Source of the DNA: Streptomyces ambofaciens ATCC 23877
GTDB lineage: Bacteria > Actinomycetota > Actinomycetes > Streptomycetales > Streptomycetaceae
Direction: 5' to 3'
Assembly (NCBI RefSeq): GCF_001267885.1
Contig: NZ_CP012382.1
Span: 1,408,501-1,472,500 of the forward strand
DNA: 64,000 bases
The notes under the pieces were generated by a model. It did not search any database, was not told the origin of the DNA, and saw only the letters and a program-made list of their open reading frames with translations. Shown here in pieces: positions 52,397-60,450 of this stretch; within the stretch, counting starts at the first letter, position 1; every line of letters begins with the position of its first letter. The position numbers and the translations under genes are program-made.

Positions 52397-53080
52397 TCAG
52401 ACCGCCCGGTTGCGACGCCGCGCCAGCTCGTCCGCCGGATTGTGCCCGACCAGGGTCTCCCCCGTGTCGACGCGCTCCCCGTGCAGCTGCGACAGCGCGC
52501 TCTCGACGTCCCGCCACACCACGCCCACGGCGATGCCGAAGATGCCCTGGCCGCCCTGGAGCAGGGCGTGCACCTCGTCGGGCGACGTGCACTCGTGGAC
52601 CGTGGCGCCGTCACTCATCAGCGTCATCCGCTCCAGGTCCTGGAAGCCGCGCTCCCTGAGGTGCTGGACCGCGGTGCGGATGTTCTGCAGTGACACCCCG
52701 GTGTCGAGGAAGCGCTTGACGATCTTCAGCACGACGACGTCGCGGAAGCTGTACAGACGCTGTGTCCCCGAACCGTGCGCGGGCCGCACGCTGGGCTCGA
52801 CGAGACCCGTGCGGGCCCAGTAGTCGAGCTGCCGGTAGGTGATTCCGGCGGCCGCGCAGGCCGTGGGCCCGCGGTAGCCGATCTGCTCGGACGCCATGGA
52901 CGTCGCCCCTCCGCTGCTCGGCACGGCAGCCGGCCGCTGCGGAGCCGGGTCGGCCGCGCCACCCTGCTGGGGATACCCCCCGCTCGCGCGGAGCCGAGAG
53001 CTCGGGGGAGGGTACGGTCCACTCTCCCCGAGGCTGTGCCCGGGGCCACCCCCAGCCGTACCGTCGCCGCTGATTCTCAC
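52397..53080 (-). CDS. MerR-family regulator (Rv1830-like)
   Basis: A 227-residue MerR-like regulator from a GTG with GGAGG at good spacing (53080). The HTH lies at about residues 68-140 (ACAAAGITYRQLDYWARTGL, QRLYSFRDVVVLKIVKRFLD), and the C-terminal domain reads CTSPDEVHALLQGGQGIFGI. The first 60 residues are Pro/Gly/Ser low complexity encoded partly by a palindromic repeat; a shorter start, MASEQIGYRGP at 52897, is possible. It sits after bfn and ftsR as does Rv1830 in Mycobacterium, a regulator linked to cell division. Confidence 0.88.
   Translation of the reverse strand: MRISGDGTAGGGPGHSLGESGPYPPPSSRLRASGGYPQQGGAADPAPQRPAAVPSSGGATSMASEQIGYRGPTACAAAGITYRQLDYWARTGLVEPSVRPAHGSGTQRLYSFRDVVVLKIVKRFLDTGVSLQNIRTAVQHLRERGFQDLERMTLMSDGATVHECTSPDEVHALLQGGQGIFGIAVGVVWRDVESALSQLHGERVDTGETLVGHNPADELARRRNRAV
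52968..53013. repeat. REP-like palindromic element inside the MerR gene
   Basis: TGGGGATACCCCCCGCTCGC, then GCGGAGCCGAGAGCTCGGGG, then GAGGGTA form a dispersed-type palindrome that I remember as frequent in Streptomyces intergenic DNA. It falls within the N-terminal coding region if the GTG at 53080 is used. Confidence 0.55.
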
Positions 53081-53110
53081 GCCGACCTCCGTCCTTGACC
53101 TGCCTCCTCG

Positions 53111-53139
53111 AAGGTAGGCAGTCACCAAGGGTGCGTCAA
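53111..53139 (-). promoter_or_regulatory. Promoter of the MerR gene
   Basis: Read leftward, TTGACG (53139-53134) and TACCTT (53116-53111) are separated by exactly 17 bp, a near-consensus HrdB-type promoter. Transcription would start near 53104, about 24 bases before the GTG at 53080, supporting the long form of the protein. Confidence 0.65.
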
Positions 53140-53148
53140 CGATCGCCA

Positions 53149-53174
53149 CACTCGGCACGCCGAGTGATAATCAC
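53149..53174. promoter_or_regulatory. Overlapping palindromes upstream of the MerR promoter
   Basis: CACTCGGC-AC-GCCGAGTG (53149-53166) is a perfect 8-2-8 dyad, and GTGAT-A-ATCAC (53164-53174) overlaps its end. Both lie just upstream of the -35 box of the MerR gene, as for an activator or autoregulator site. Confidence 0.6.
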
Positions 53175-53273
53175 CCTAAGAGTGGTTTCGCGTGCCCCAA
53201 CACGGGGAATGGCTAGCCGAATGTGCCTGGAAGGGGCCGTACAGCACCGCGCTCCACCTCCGCCTCGCCCGGC

Positions 53274-53747
53274 TCACTGGTTGCTGGTCCCGAAGTCCTC
53301 CGGGGAGATCTGGTCGAGGAACTCGCGGAACTTCTCGACCTCGTCCTCCTGCTCGTCCGGGATGGCGATGCCGGCGTCGTCGAGCACCGCGTCGCTTCCG
53401 TAGATCGGCGTTCCGGTGCGCAGGGCGAGCGCTATGGCGTCGGACGGCCTGGCGCTCACCTCGACACCGCTGGCGAAGACCAGCTCGGCGTAGAAGACCC
53501 CGTCCCGCAGGTCCGTGATGCGCACTTCCGTGAGCTCCTGGCCGACTGCTTCCAGCACGTCCTTGAACAGGTCGTGGGTCAGCGGCCGCGCGGGGGACAT
53601 CCCCTGCTGGGCGAAGGCGATCGCCGTCGCCTCCCCCGGCCCGATCCAGATGGGAAGGAAACGGTCGCCTCCCACCTCGCGCAGCAGCACGATCGGTTGG
53701 TTGGAGGGCATCTCGACCCGGACACCTACGACATCGAGCTCGTTCAC
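53274..53747 (-). CDS. Bifunctional nuclease family protein (DUF151)
   Basis: A 157-residue protein of the BFN/DUF151 family. QPIVLLREVGGDRFLPIWIG (17-36) and EATAIAFAQQGMSPARPLTH (39-58) form the signature, followed by VSARPSDAIALALRTGTPIY. The family name comes from plant enzymes reported to cleave DNA and RNA; the bacterial role is unclear. The position between a MerR regulator and ftsR equals Rv1829 in Mycobacterium. A GTG start is used. Confidence 0.92.
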   Translation of the reverse strand: MNELDVVGVRVEMPSNQPIVLLREVGGDRFLPIWIGPGEATAIAFAQQGMSPARPLTHDLFKDVLEAVGQELTEVRITDLRDGVFYAELVFASGVEVSARPSDAIALALRTGTPIYGSDAVLDDAGIAIPDEQEDEVEKFREFLDQISPEDFGTSNQ

Positions 53748-53831
53748 ACAGCAACCCTAGGCCGTGCTCGGGACCTTTGGGTAGTCGGGCCGGGATCGGG
53801 CGGGTGATCCGGCTCTCGGAGTACGTCCGTT

Positions 53832-54569
53832 TCAGGGCAGCCGCACGCCGAGGGCGGTCTGCACCAGCGCCGCGTGCAGCTTCACCGCCAGTCCCGCCAG
53901 CTCCTTGGTGCGGGCTTCCGCGTGTGCCCTGGTCTGGGGGTTGCGGTGACGCCTCAGCGGCGCGACCACCTGGTCGACGAGGCCCGCCTCGCGGTCGGCG
54001 GCGGCCTTCATGACGCGCAGGTGGCGCGGCTCGATCCCGAACCTTCCCAGTTCGACCACTAGCGACGCCACGGTGGCCGCCTCGGCGTCGTAGGCCCCGT
54101 CGGCCAGGGGAGCGACGAGTCCGTACGACTCCCACTCCTTCAGCTCCTGCTCGCCGATTCCGGCCGCGACGAGCAGCTCGTCCCGGCCGATCCTGGCGGC
54201 CGTGGGTCCGTCGGCCTGCTCCGGTCGGGCCTCTGCGTCCCGCTGCCTGCCCAGTGACGGCAGGGGCACGGCCTCGCCCCGCTCCATGGCGTCCAGATGC
54301 TCGCGGATCACCTTCAGCGGCAGGTAGTGGTCGCGCTGCATGCGCAGCACCTGCCCCAGGCGCTCGACGTCGTGCGCGCTGAACTTGCGGTACCCGGCCG
54401 GCGTCCGCCGCGGCTCGACGAGCCCTTCGGACTCCAGGAACCGGATCTTGGAGATGGTGATGTCGGGAAACTCGTCACGCAGCGCGTTCAGCACCGTGCC
54501 GATGCTCATCAGCCCACTGTCCGCGGCGGCGGCGCCGTGCCCGGCACCGCCGCTCGGTGTATGAAGCAT
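53832..54569 (-). CDS. ftsR: MerR-family cell-division regulator FtsR
   Basis: A 245-residue MerR-type activator. The HTH is at about 20-90 (LMSIGTVLNALRDEFPDITI, KIRFLESEGLVEPRRTPAGY, RKFSAHDVERLGQVLRMQRD), and a helical C-terminal domain follows. Homologues, Rv1828 in M. tuberculosis and FtsR in Corynebacterium glutamicum, act on division genes such as ftsZ. The gene lies directly downstream of garA with 43 bp between. The ATG at 54569 has GGGAAGG upstream. Confidence 0.9.
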   Translation of the reverse strand: MLHTPSGGAGHGAAAADSGLMSIGTVLNALRDEFPDITISKIRFLESEGLVEPRRTPAGYRKFSAHDVERLGQVLRMQRDHYLPLKVIREHLDAMERGEAVPLPSLGRQRDAEARPEQADGPTAARIGRDELLVAAGIGEQELKEWESYGLVAPLADGAYDAEAATVASLVVELGRFGIEPRHLRVMKAAADREAGLVDQVVAPLRRHRNPQTRAHAEARTKELAGLAVKLHAALVQTALGVRLP

Positions 54570-54612
54570 GGACCTTCCCTGGGGGTTCCCCGGGTGGAGG
54601 CCCGGGGGCGGG

Positions 54613-55440
54613 TCAGTAACCCCGCTGGCTCGCGTAGAAGACCAGCCGGTACTTGCCGATCTGCACCTCGTCGCCGTTCGACAGGGCGACCTGGTCGATG
54701 CGCTCGCGGTTGACGTACGTGCCGTTCAGGCTGCCGACGTCGGCCACCGTGAACGAACCGTCCGGACTGCGGCGGAACTCGACGTGGCGGCGGGAGACCG
54801 TCACGTCGTCCAGGAAGATGTCGCTCTGCGGGTGGCGCCCGGCGGTGGTCAGCTCGCCGTCCAGCAGGAAGCGGCTGCCCGAGTTCGGGCCACGGCGCAC
54901 CACCAGGAGCGCGGAGCCCAGCGGCAGCGCGTCGACGGCGGCCTGCGCCTCGGGCGAGAGAGCCGGGACCGCGGTCTGGCCGGTGACCTCGGCGTCGTAC
55001 GCCTCCAGGCCGGAGATGGAGATCGTGGAGGTCGTCTCGGACGCACGCTCCGGGACCGCTCCGGCACGCAGCGGCGCACCGCAGTTGGAGCAGAAGCGGC
55101 TGTTCTCCGCGTTGCGGTTACCGCACCTCGTGCACACCAGGGCCGACATGGACGGATCCTCCTGCCGCGGCTGCCCCGCCGGGGCGTTCGACGCGTACGG
55201 GCCCGGGGGAAACCCTCCACCCGTACCTGAGGTCGACGGTTGTCCGAAACCTATGCCGCCGGACTGTGCAGGGTCAACAGACGGCGCGCCCTGACCACCC
55301 GAAATGTCCCCGCCCGGACCCACCTGGTCCCGGAACATCGGGCGTCGGCCCTCCGCGTCGGGCTGTGCGCGATGGCGCGCGGTCGCGTTGTCGCTGCCCT
55401 CTCGCGCGCTCTTGCCGAACAACTTCGCAAACAACTTCAC
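54613..55440 (-). CDS. garA: FHA-domain protein GarA/OdhI type
   Basis: A 275-residue protein: basic N-terminus and disordered linker (1-95), a zinc ribbon (C103, C106, C117, C120), the phospho-motif ETTS (135-138), and a C-terminal FHA domain with GR (201-202), SRRH (216-219) and N239. The ETTS threonines are targets of Ser/Thr kinases in GarA/OdhI, which inhibit 2-oxoglutarate dehydrogenase and glutamate dehydrogenase. The N-terminal 95 residues are longer than in Mycobacterium GarA. The start is a GTG behind AAGGGGA. Confidence 0.92.
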   Translation of the reverse strand: MKLFAKLFGKSAREGSDNATARHRAQPDAEGRRPMFRDQVGPGGDISGGQGAPSVDPAQSGGIGFGQPSTSGTGGGFPPGPYASNAPAGQPRQEDPSMSALVCTRCGNRNAENSRFCSNCGAPLRAGAVPERASETTSTISISGLEAYDAEVTGQTAVPALSPEAQAAVDALPLGSALLVVRRGPNSGSRFLLDGELTTAGRHPQSDIFLDDVTVSRRHVEFRRSPDGSFTVADVGSLNGTYVNRERIDQVALSNGDEVQIGKYRLVFYASQRGY

Positions 55441-55630
55441 GGGCGATTCCCCTTGACCGAAACAGACCCGCCCGTGGGGCAGGACGAACCCTGACTGAAC
55501 CTACTGGCCGACCCGGACACCTTCACAACGTCCGTCTCCACCGGACAGTTTCCACCACGCACCACCCAATCGGTGCGCCGACCCCCCGCAACCTCATGCC
55601 CTGGCCGGACGTCCCCCATGCACCGCCGGT

Positions 55631-56512
55631 TCACTGGGAGGACGACCGAGCGTAGTCAGGCCGCTCCGCCGCTCGCAAGGCGTCCACGACGATCTTGCCC
55701 GACCGCTCAACAGTAACGGTGGCCTGTTCCTTCTCCAGAGTCTGCACCACTCCTCCAGGAATGTTGAGAGCCGGTTCGAGGTCCTGCGGCTTGCCGATGA
55801 CCTGGAAACGATAGGGCGCGTTGATCTTGTTCCCGTCGACGCTCACGGACTTGCCGGCGTCCGTGAGGTACGTTCCGGCGACGACCCGCACACCGTTCAC
55901 CTGGATCGCCTCGGCGCCCGCCGCACGCAGTTCCTGCACCGCGTCGAGCAGCATGTCCGCCTCGACCATCCCCTTCGTGTCCTGGATCGTCACCGTGATG
56001 CCGGGCCCCTGCGCGGCCACGGTGCCCGCGAGGACACCGAGTTGCCGCTCCTTCTCGAGCGTCTGCTTGCGGGCCTCCTCGGCCTGGTCGGAGCTGTTCT
56101 CCAGCTCGTCGCGCTGCTTCTCGAGGCCCTGCTTCTCGTCTTCAAGACGCTGAGTACGGTCGTCGAGTTCATCGAGGATGCGGACCAGATCCTCCTGCCG
56201 CGCGCCTCGCAGCGCGCTGTCCCCGTCGCTGTTCGACGCCACCTGGACGGCGAGGCCGAAGCCCAGTCCGAACAACAGCAGCGCGACGATGAGTTGGGCC
56301 CGGGTGAGACGCGGCGGCCACAGCCCCTTGACCAGCCGCTGCCTGCCGGTCAGCCCCGCCCTCGGCTCGTGCTGCCGTTCCGCCGGCGGCCCCTCCGAAG
56401 CGTCACCGGCCGCCGGGGCCTGCTCGGGCCTCTGCGACGGCGGTACCTCGTCGGGCAGCTCTCTGCGCAACCTGTTCGCATTCCGCTCGTCGTGGTCGCT
56501 CATCGGCCTCAC
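55631..56512 (-). CDS. DUF881 membrane protein (second copy)
   Basis: A 293-residue single-pass membrane protein. After a polar cytoplasmic head comes one span (LIVALLLFGLGFGLAVQV, about 73-90), a coiled coil of about 60 residues (LDELDDRTQRLEDEKQGLEK onward), and the DUF881 domain (GPGITVTIQDTKGMVEADML, ending TVERSGKIVVDALR). DUF881 proteins cluster with sbp in Gram-positive bacteria near division genes. The GTG start overlaps the sbp stop (GTGA, 56509-56512). Confidence 0.9.
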   Translation of the reverse strand: MRPMSDHDERNANRLRRELPDEVPPSQRPEQAPAAGDASEGPPAERQHEPRAGLTGRQRLVKGLWPPRLTRAQLIVALLLFGLGFGLAVQVASNSDGDSALRGARQEDLVRILDELDDRTQRLEDEKQGLEKQRDELENSSDQAEEARKQTLEKERQLGVLAGTVAAQGPGITVTIQDTKGMVEADMLLDAVQELRAAGAEAIQVNGVRVVAGTYLTDAGKSVSVDGNKINAPYRFQVIGKPQDLEPALNIPGGVVQTLEKEQATVTVERSGKIVVDALRAAERPDYARSSSQ

Positions 56513-56841
56513 GCCCGGAAGACGTGGCGGCGGATGGCCGCGGCGTTGGAGAAGATACGGATGCCGAGGACGACGACGACCCCGGTCGACAGTTGGGCAC
56601 CCACGCCCAGCTTGTCGCCCAGGAAGACGATCAGCGCGGCCACCACCACGTTCGACAGGAACGACACCACGAAGACCTTGTCGTCGAAGATGCCGTCGAG
56701 CATGGCCCGCAGCCCGCCGAACACGGCGTCCAGCGCCGCCACGACGGCGATCGGCAGGTAGGGCTCGACGGCAGCCGGCACCTCCGGCCGGACCAACAGG
56801 CCGGCCACGACTCCCACGACGAGGCCCAGTACGGCGATCAC
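56509..56841 (-). CDS. sbp: Small basic membrane protein Sbp
   Basis: A 110-residue protein with three predicted membrane spans (1-18, 30-45, 58-75 and a weaker one near 85-98), matching the DUF1290/Sbp family first seen upstream of ftsZ in Bacillus. YLPIAVVAALDAVFGGLRAM and FVVSFLSNVVVAALIVFLGD are the family signatures. It overlaps both flanking DUF881 genes by four bases, so the three proteins are translationally coupled and probably made in equal amounts. Confidence 0.92.
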   Translation of the reverse strand: MIAVLGLVVGVVAGLLVRPEVPAAVEPYLPIAVVAALDAVFGGLRAMLDGIFDDKVFVVSFLSNVVVAALIVFLGDKLGVGAQLSTGVVVVLGIRIFSNAAAIRRHVFRA

Positions 56842-57743
56842 GATGTGCCCTTCTCGGTTATCGGCTGTGCTGTACGTACGATCAGGCTCGGCGCGGCGGG
56901 CAGCTTGAGGTCGTCCGCGGCGGAGATGGCCGTCCGGATGCCGTAGTTCTCCTGCAGGGCATGCAAGTAGAGCCCGTCGGCGCTGTCCTGGAACCGGGTG
57001 CTGAGCCGCTCGCCGTCCCCCACTGCGAGCACCGTGTACGGCGGCACGAGCGGCCGGTTGTCGACCAGTATCGCGTCACCGGCGGCCCTGATCGCCGACA
57101 GAGCGGTCAGGCGCTGCCCGTTGATGGACACGGCCTCGGCCCCCGACTCCCAGAGCCCGTTGACGACGCGCTGCATGTCCCGGTCCCGCACCCGGCCGGT
57201 GTCGGAGAACCCGGAGGTACCGCGCGGCTGCCCGTCGCCGCCCGTGTCCGCCTCCTTGGCGTCGTCCACGACGAGTTTCACCCCGGGGCCGTGCACCTCC
57301 ACCGCACCCGACAGGACGCCCATCAGGTCGGAGCGGCCGCCGTCGCCGTTCTTCTCGAGCGCCTCGCGCTGCCGTGCGCTCACGTCGTCACGCAGGGTGT
57401 CGACGCTCTCCTCGAGTCTGTCGGCCGCCGAGGTCTCTCCCTCTATGCGGTCGATGAGCTCTTCGCGTTCCTTCGCGACCGCGGGAGCGGCCACCCGTGC
57501 CTGAGCGGCACCGACCGTCACGACCAGGGCCGCCAGTACCAGCCCGGCGGCGAGTCCGAGCTTGGCCCGGAGGGTCCTCGGCATACCGCCGCTGCCGTCG
57601 GCCTTCTTCCGCGCGGCGGCTTCGGCGTATCCGTCGTCGAGGCTGTGGTCCATGACGTTGGTGATCAACGACATGGAGGCGTCCGGGCGTGCGGGCCGCG
57701 TGGGTGTGCTCCGAACGGGGGGTTGCTGCGGCATGCCGCACAT
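56838..57743 (-). CDS. DUF881 membrane protein (first copy)
   Basis: A 301-residue single-pass protein with one span near residues 64-82 (AAGLVLAALVVTVGAAQARV) and a coiled coil (ELIDRIEGETSAADRLEESV onward). A DUF881 domain follows, with GPGVKLVVDDAKEADTGGD and VNGLWESGAEAVSINGQRLT. It is related to but distinct from the copy after sbp. The ATG at 57743 or 57734 is possible; neither has a clear ribosome site. A 12-bp hairpin upstream separates it from manC. Confidence 0.88.
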   Translation of the reverse strand: MCGMPQQPPVRSTPTRPARPDASMSLITNVMDHSLDDGYAEAAARKKADGSGGMPRTLRAKLGLAAGLVLAALVVTVGAAQARVAAPAVAKEREELIDRIEGETSAADRLEESVDTLRDDVSARQREALEKNGDGGRSDLMGVLSGAVEVHGPGVKLVVDDAKEADTGGDGQPRGTSGFSDTGRVRDRDMQRVVNGLWESGAEAVSINGQRLTALSAIRAAGDAILVDNRPLVPPYTVLAVGDGERLSTRFQDSADGLYLHALQENYGIRTAISAADDLKLPAAPSLIVRTAQPITEKGTS

Positions 57744-57783
57744 CGTCGCACGCCACCGCCACTACCTCCGAATGGCCCCACCG

Positions 57784-57825
57784 GCGTGCCGGACAGGCCC
57801 CCTTGGGGACACTTGTCCGGCACGC
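57784..57825 (-). terminator. Perfect 12-bp hairpin after the manC-like gene
   Basis: GCGTGCCGGACA (57784-57795) and TGTCCGGCACGC (57814-57825) flank an 18-nt loop that can itself pair (CCCC with GGGG). It lies 17 bp past the guanylyltransferase stop and probably ends that transcript before the DUF881 operon. Confidence 0.75.
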
Positions 57826-57841
57826 ACGCGTGCGGCCCGTA

Positions 57842-60337
57842 CTACCGGCCCGCGCTGTCCACCACCGCGGACCACTCGTCGAGGAGCGCCTGTGCGGAGG
57901 CGTCGTCGGGGCCCTCGGCCCACAGGTGGGTGACCGCCTCGGCCGGGTCGGGCAGCACCATGACCCAGCGCCCGTCGGTCTCCACCACGCGCACACCGTC
58001 CGTGGTGTCCACGAACCGGTCTCCGGCCGCTTCGACGACGCGCCGCATGACCAGGCCCTTGACGGCCCAGGGGGTCGCCAGATCGCGCTTGAGGACGTGC
58101 GCCCGCGGAATCCGCGCGTCGATCTGGCTCAGCGTGAGCTGCGTGCGGGCCACCAGCCCGATGAGCCGCACGAAGGCCGCCGTACCGTCGTAGACGCTGC
58201 TGAACTCCGGGACGATGAAGCCGCCCTTGCCGTCACCACCGAAGATCGCGCCTTCCTCGCCGCCGACCCGCGTCAGGTCGTCGGGCGAGGTGGTCGTCCA
58301 CTCGACCTGGGTCCCGTGGTACGCCGCCACCTGCTCGGCGATCCTCGTGGTGGTCACCGGCAGCGCGACCCGCCCGCTGCGCCGCTCGGCGGCGATCAGG
58401 TCGAGCATCACCAGCAGCGCCCGGTCGTCCTCGATGATCCGGCCCTTCTCGTCGACGAGCGACAGCCGCTCACCGACGGGGTCGAACCGCACACCGAACG
58501 CGGCGCGGGAGGAGGCGACGATCTCCCCGAGGCGTACCAGCCCCGAGCGACGCATGTCGGCCGACTCGGTCGGCCGGGACTCGTCGAGACCGGGGTTGAT
58601 GGTCAGCGAGTCGACGCCCAGCTTCCCGAGCAGGCTCGGCAGGACCAGCCCCGAGCTGCCGTTGGAGGCGTCGACGACCACCTTGAGCCCGGACTCCGCG
58701 ATCCCCGTGATGTCGACGTTGCGCAGCAGCGACCCGGTGTACGAGTCGAAGACGCTGGACGGGAAGTGCAGGTCCCCGATCTCGCCCGGGAACGCCCGCC
58801 GGTACTCCTGCCGCGCGAAGACCCGGTCGAGCTTGCGCTGGCTTCCCTGCGACAGGTCGGCGCCCTGCCCGTCGAAGAACATGATGTCGACGGAGTCCGG
58901 CACCCCTGGGGTGGTCCGGATCATGATGCCGCCGGCGCTGCCTCGCGCGGTCTGCTGCCGCGCCACCGGCAGCGGTACGTTCTCCAGGTCCCGTACGTCG
59001 ATGGCGCTGGCCTGCAGGGCGGAGATCACCGCCCGCTTCAGCGCACGGGCACCACGGGAGTGGTCACGGGCCGTGGTGACGGTGGAGCCCTTCTTCAGCG
59101 TGGTCGCGTAGGCGCCGGCCAGCCGTACGGCCAGCTCGGGCGTGATCTCCACGTTCAGGATGCCGGACACCCCGCGAGCGCCGAAGAGGTGCGCCTGGCC
59201 CCGGGACTCCCAGATGACGGACGTGTTGACGAAGGCGCCGGCCTCGATGGTCTTGAACGGGTAGACCCGCACGTTGCCCTGGATGATCGATTCTTCGCCG
59301 ACCAGGCACTCGTCGCCGATGACCGCGCCGTCCTCGATCCGCGCGGCCCGCATGATGTCGGTGTTCTTGCCGACCACGCAGCCCCGCAGATTGCTGTGGG
59401 GACCGACGTACACGTTGTCGTGAACGACCGCCTTGTGCATGAAGGCGCCGCTCTTGACGACGACGTTGGAGCCGACGACCGTGTGTTCGCGGATTTCGGC
59501 GCCGGCCTCGACCTTGGCGTAGTCACCGATGTACAGGGGTCCCCGGAGCACGGCGTCGGGGTGGACCTCGGCACCTTCGGCGACCCATACGCCGGGGGAG
59601 ATCTCGAAGCCGTCGATGTCGACGTCGACCTTGCGTTCCAGAACGTCGGCCTGGGCCTTCACGTAGCTCTCGTGGGTGCCGACGTCCTCCCAGTAGCCCT
59701 CGGCGATGTAGCCGTAGACGGGCTTGCCTTCCTTCATCAGCTGCGGGAAGACGTCACCGGACCAGTCCACGGGCACATCGGGGTCGACGTAGTCGAAGAC
59801 CTCGGGCTCCATGACGTAGATGCCGGTGTTGACGGTGTCGGAGAAGACCTGGCCCCAGGTCGGCTTCTCCAGGAAGCGCTCGACCTTGCCCTCTTCGTCG
59901 ACGATGGTGATGCCGAATTCGAGGGGGTTGGGCACGCGTGTCAGACACACGGTGACGAGCGCGCCCTTTTCCTTGTGGAAATTGATCAGGTCGGTGAGGT
60001 CGAAGTCGGTCAGGGCGTCGCCGGAAATGACGAGGAAGGCATCGTCCTTCAACGCCTCCTCGGCGTTCTTGACGCTTCCGGCGGTACCGAGTGGCTTCTC
60101 CTCATTGGCATAGGTGAGCTCCATTCCGAGCTCCTCGCCGTCACCGAAGTAGTTCTTGACCAGCGAGGCCAGGAACTGGACGGTGACGACGGTCTCGTTC
60201 AGCCCATGCCTTTTCAGCAGCCGCAGAACATGCTCCATGATCGGCCGGTTGGCCACCGGCAGGAGCGGCTTGGGCATGCTCGAGGTCATGGGACGAAGGC
60301 GTGTGCCTTCGCCTCCAGCCATCACGACGGCCTTCAT
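57842..60337 (-). CDS. Mannose-1-phosphate guanylyltransferase with degenerate PMM domain
   Basis: An 831-residue three-part protein. Residues 1-235 are a nucleotidyltransferase with MAGGEGTRLRPMT (6-18) and EKP (157-159). Residues about 248-375 are a left-handed beta-helix. Residues 390-831 resemble phosphomannomutase, but the Ser loop reads IMIRTTPGVPDS (471-482) instead of TASHNP, and the metal loop reads DPVGER (619-624) instead of DGDGDR, so this half is probably inactive. The enzyme makes GDP-mannose, used in glycan and protein O-mannosylation. The ATG at 60337 is clear by homology. Confidence 0.9.
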   Translation of the reverse strand: MKAVVMAGGEGTRLRPMTSSMPKPLLPVANRPIMEHVLRLLKRHGLNETVVTVQFLASLVKNYFGDGEELGMELTYANEEKPLGTAGSVKNAEEALKDDAFLVISGDALTDFDLTDLINFHKEKGALVTVCLTRVPNPLEFGITIVDEEGKVERFLEKPTWGQVFSDTVNTGIYVMEPEVFDYVDPDVPVDWSGDVFPQLMKEGKPVYGYIAEGYWEDVGTHESYVKAQADVLERKVDVDIDGFEISPGVWVAEGAEVHPDAVLRGPLYIGDYAKVEAGAEIREHTVVGSNVVVKSGAFMHKAVVHDNVYVGPHSNLRGCVVGKNTDIMRAARIEDGAVIGDECLVGEESIIQGNVRVYPFKTIEAGAFVNTSVIWESRGQAHLFGARGVSGILNVEITPELAVRLAGAYATTLKKGSTVTTARDHSRGARALKRAVISALQASAIDVRDLENVPLPVARQQTARGSAGGIMIRTTPGVPDSVDIMFFDGQGADLSQGSQRKLDRVFARQEYRRAFPGEIGDLHFPSSVFDSYTGSLLRNVDITGIAESGLKVVVDASNGSSGLVLPSLLGKLGVDSLTINPGLDESRPTESADMRRSGLVRLGEIVASSRAAFGVRFDPVGERLSLVDEKGRIIEDDRALLVMLDLIAAERRSGRVALPVTTTRIAEQVAAYHGTQVEWTTTSPDDLTRVGGEEGAIFGGDGKGGFIVPEFSSVYDGTAAFVRLIGLVARTQLTLSQIDARIPRAHVLKRDLATPWAVKGLVMRRVVEAAGDRFVDTTDGVRVVETDGRWVMVLPDPAEAVTHLWAEGPDDASAQALLDEWSAVVDSAGR

Positions 60338-60450
60338 GTCGGAAGCGTCCTCCTCTAAGACGACGGATTGACCGACTTCCCCCGTCCAGAGTCCCGCACT
60401 TTGGCAGAGCGGGCCATCCGGCCGTCGGGGCCGCACATTGAGTGAACGAG

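Noticed and set aside
57689..60358. 889-residue + strand open frame
   Set aside because: Antisense of the guanylyltransferase gene.
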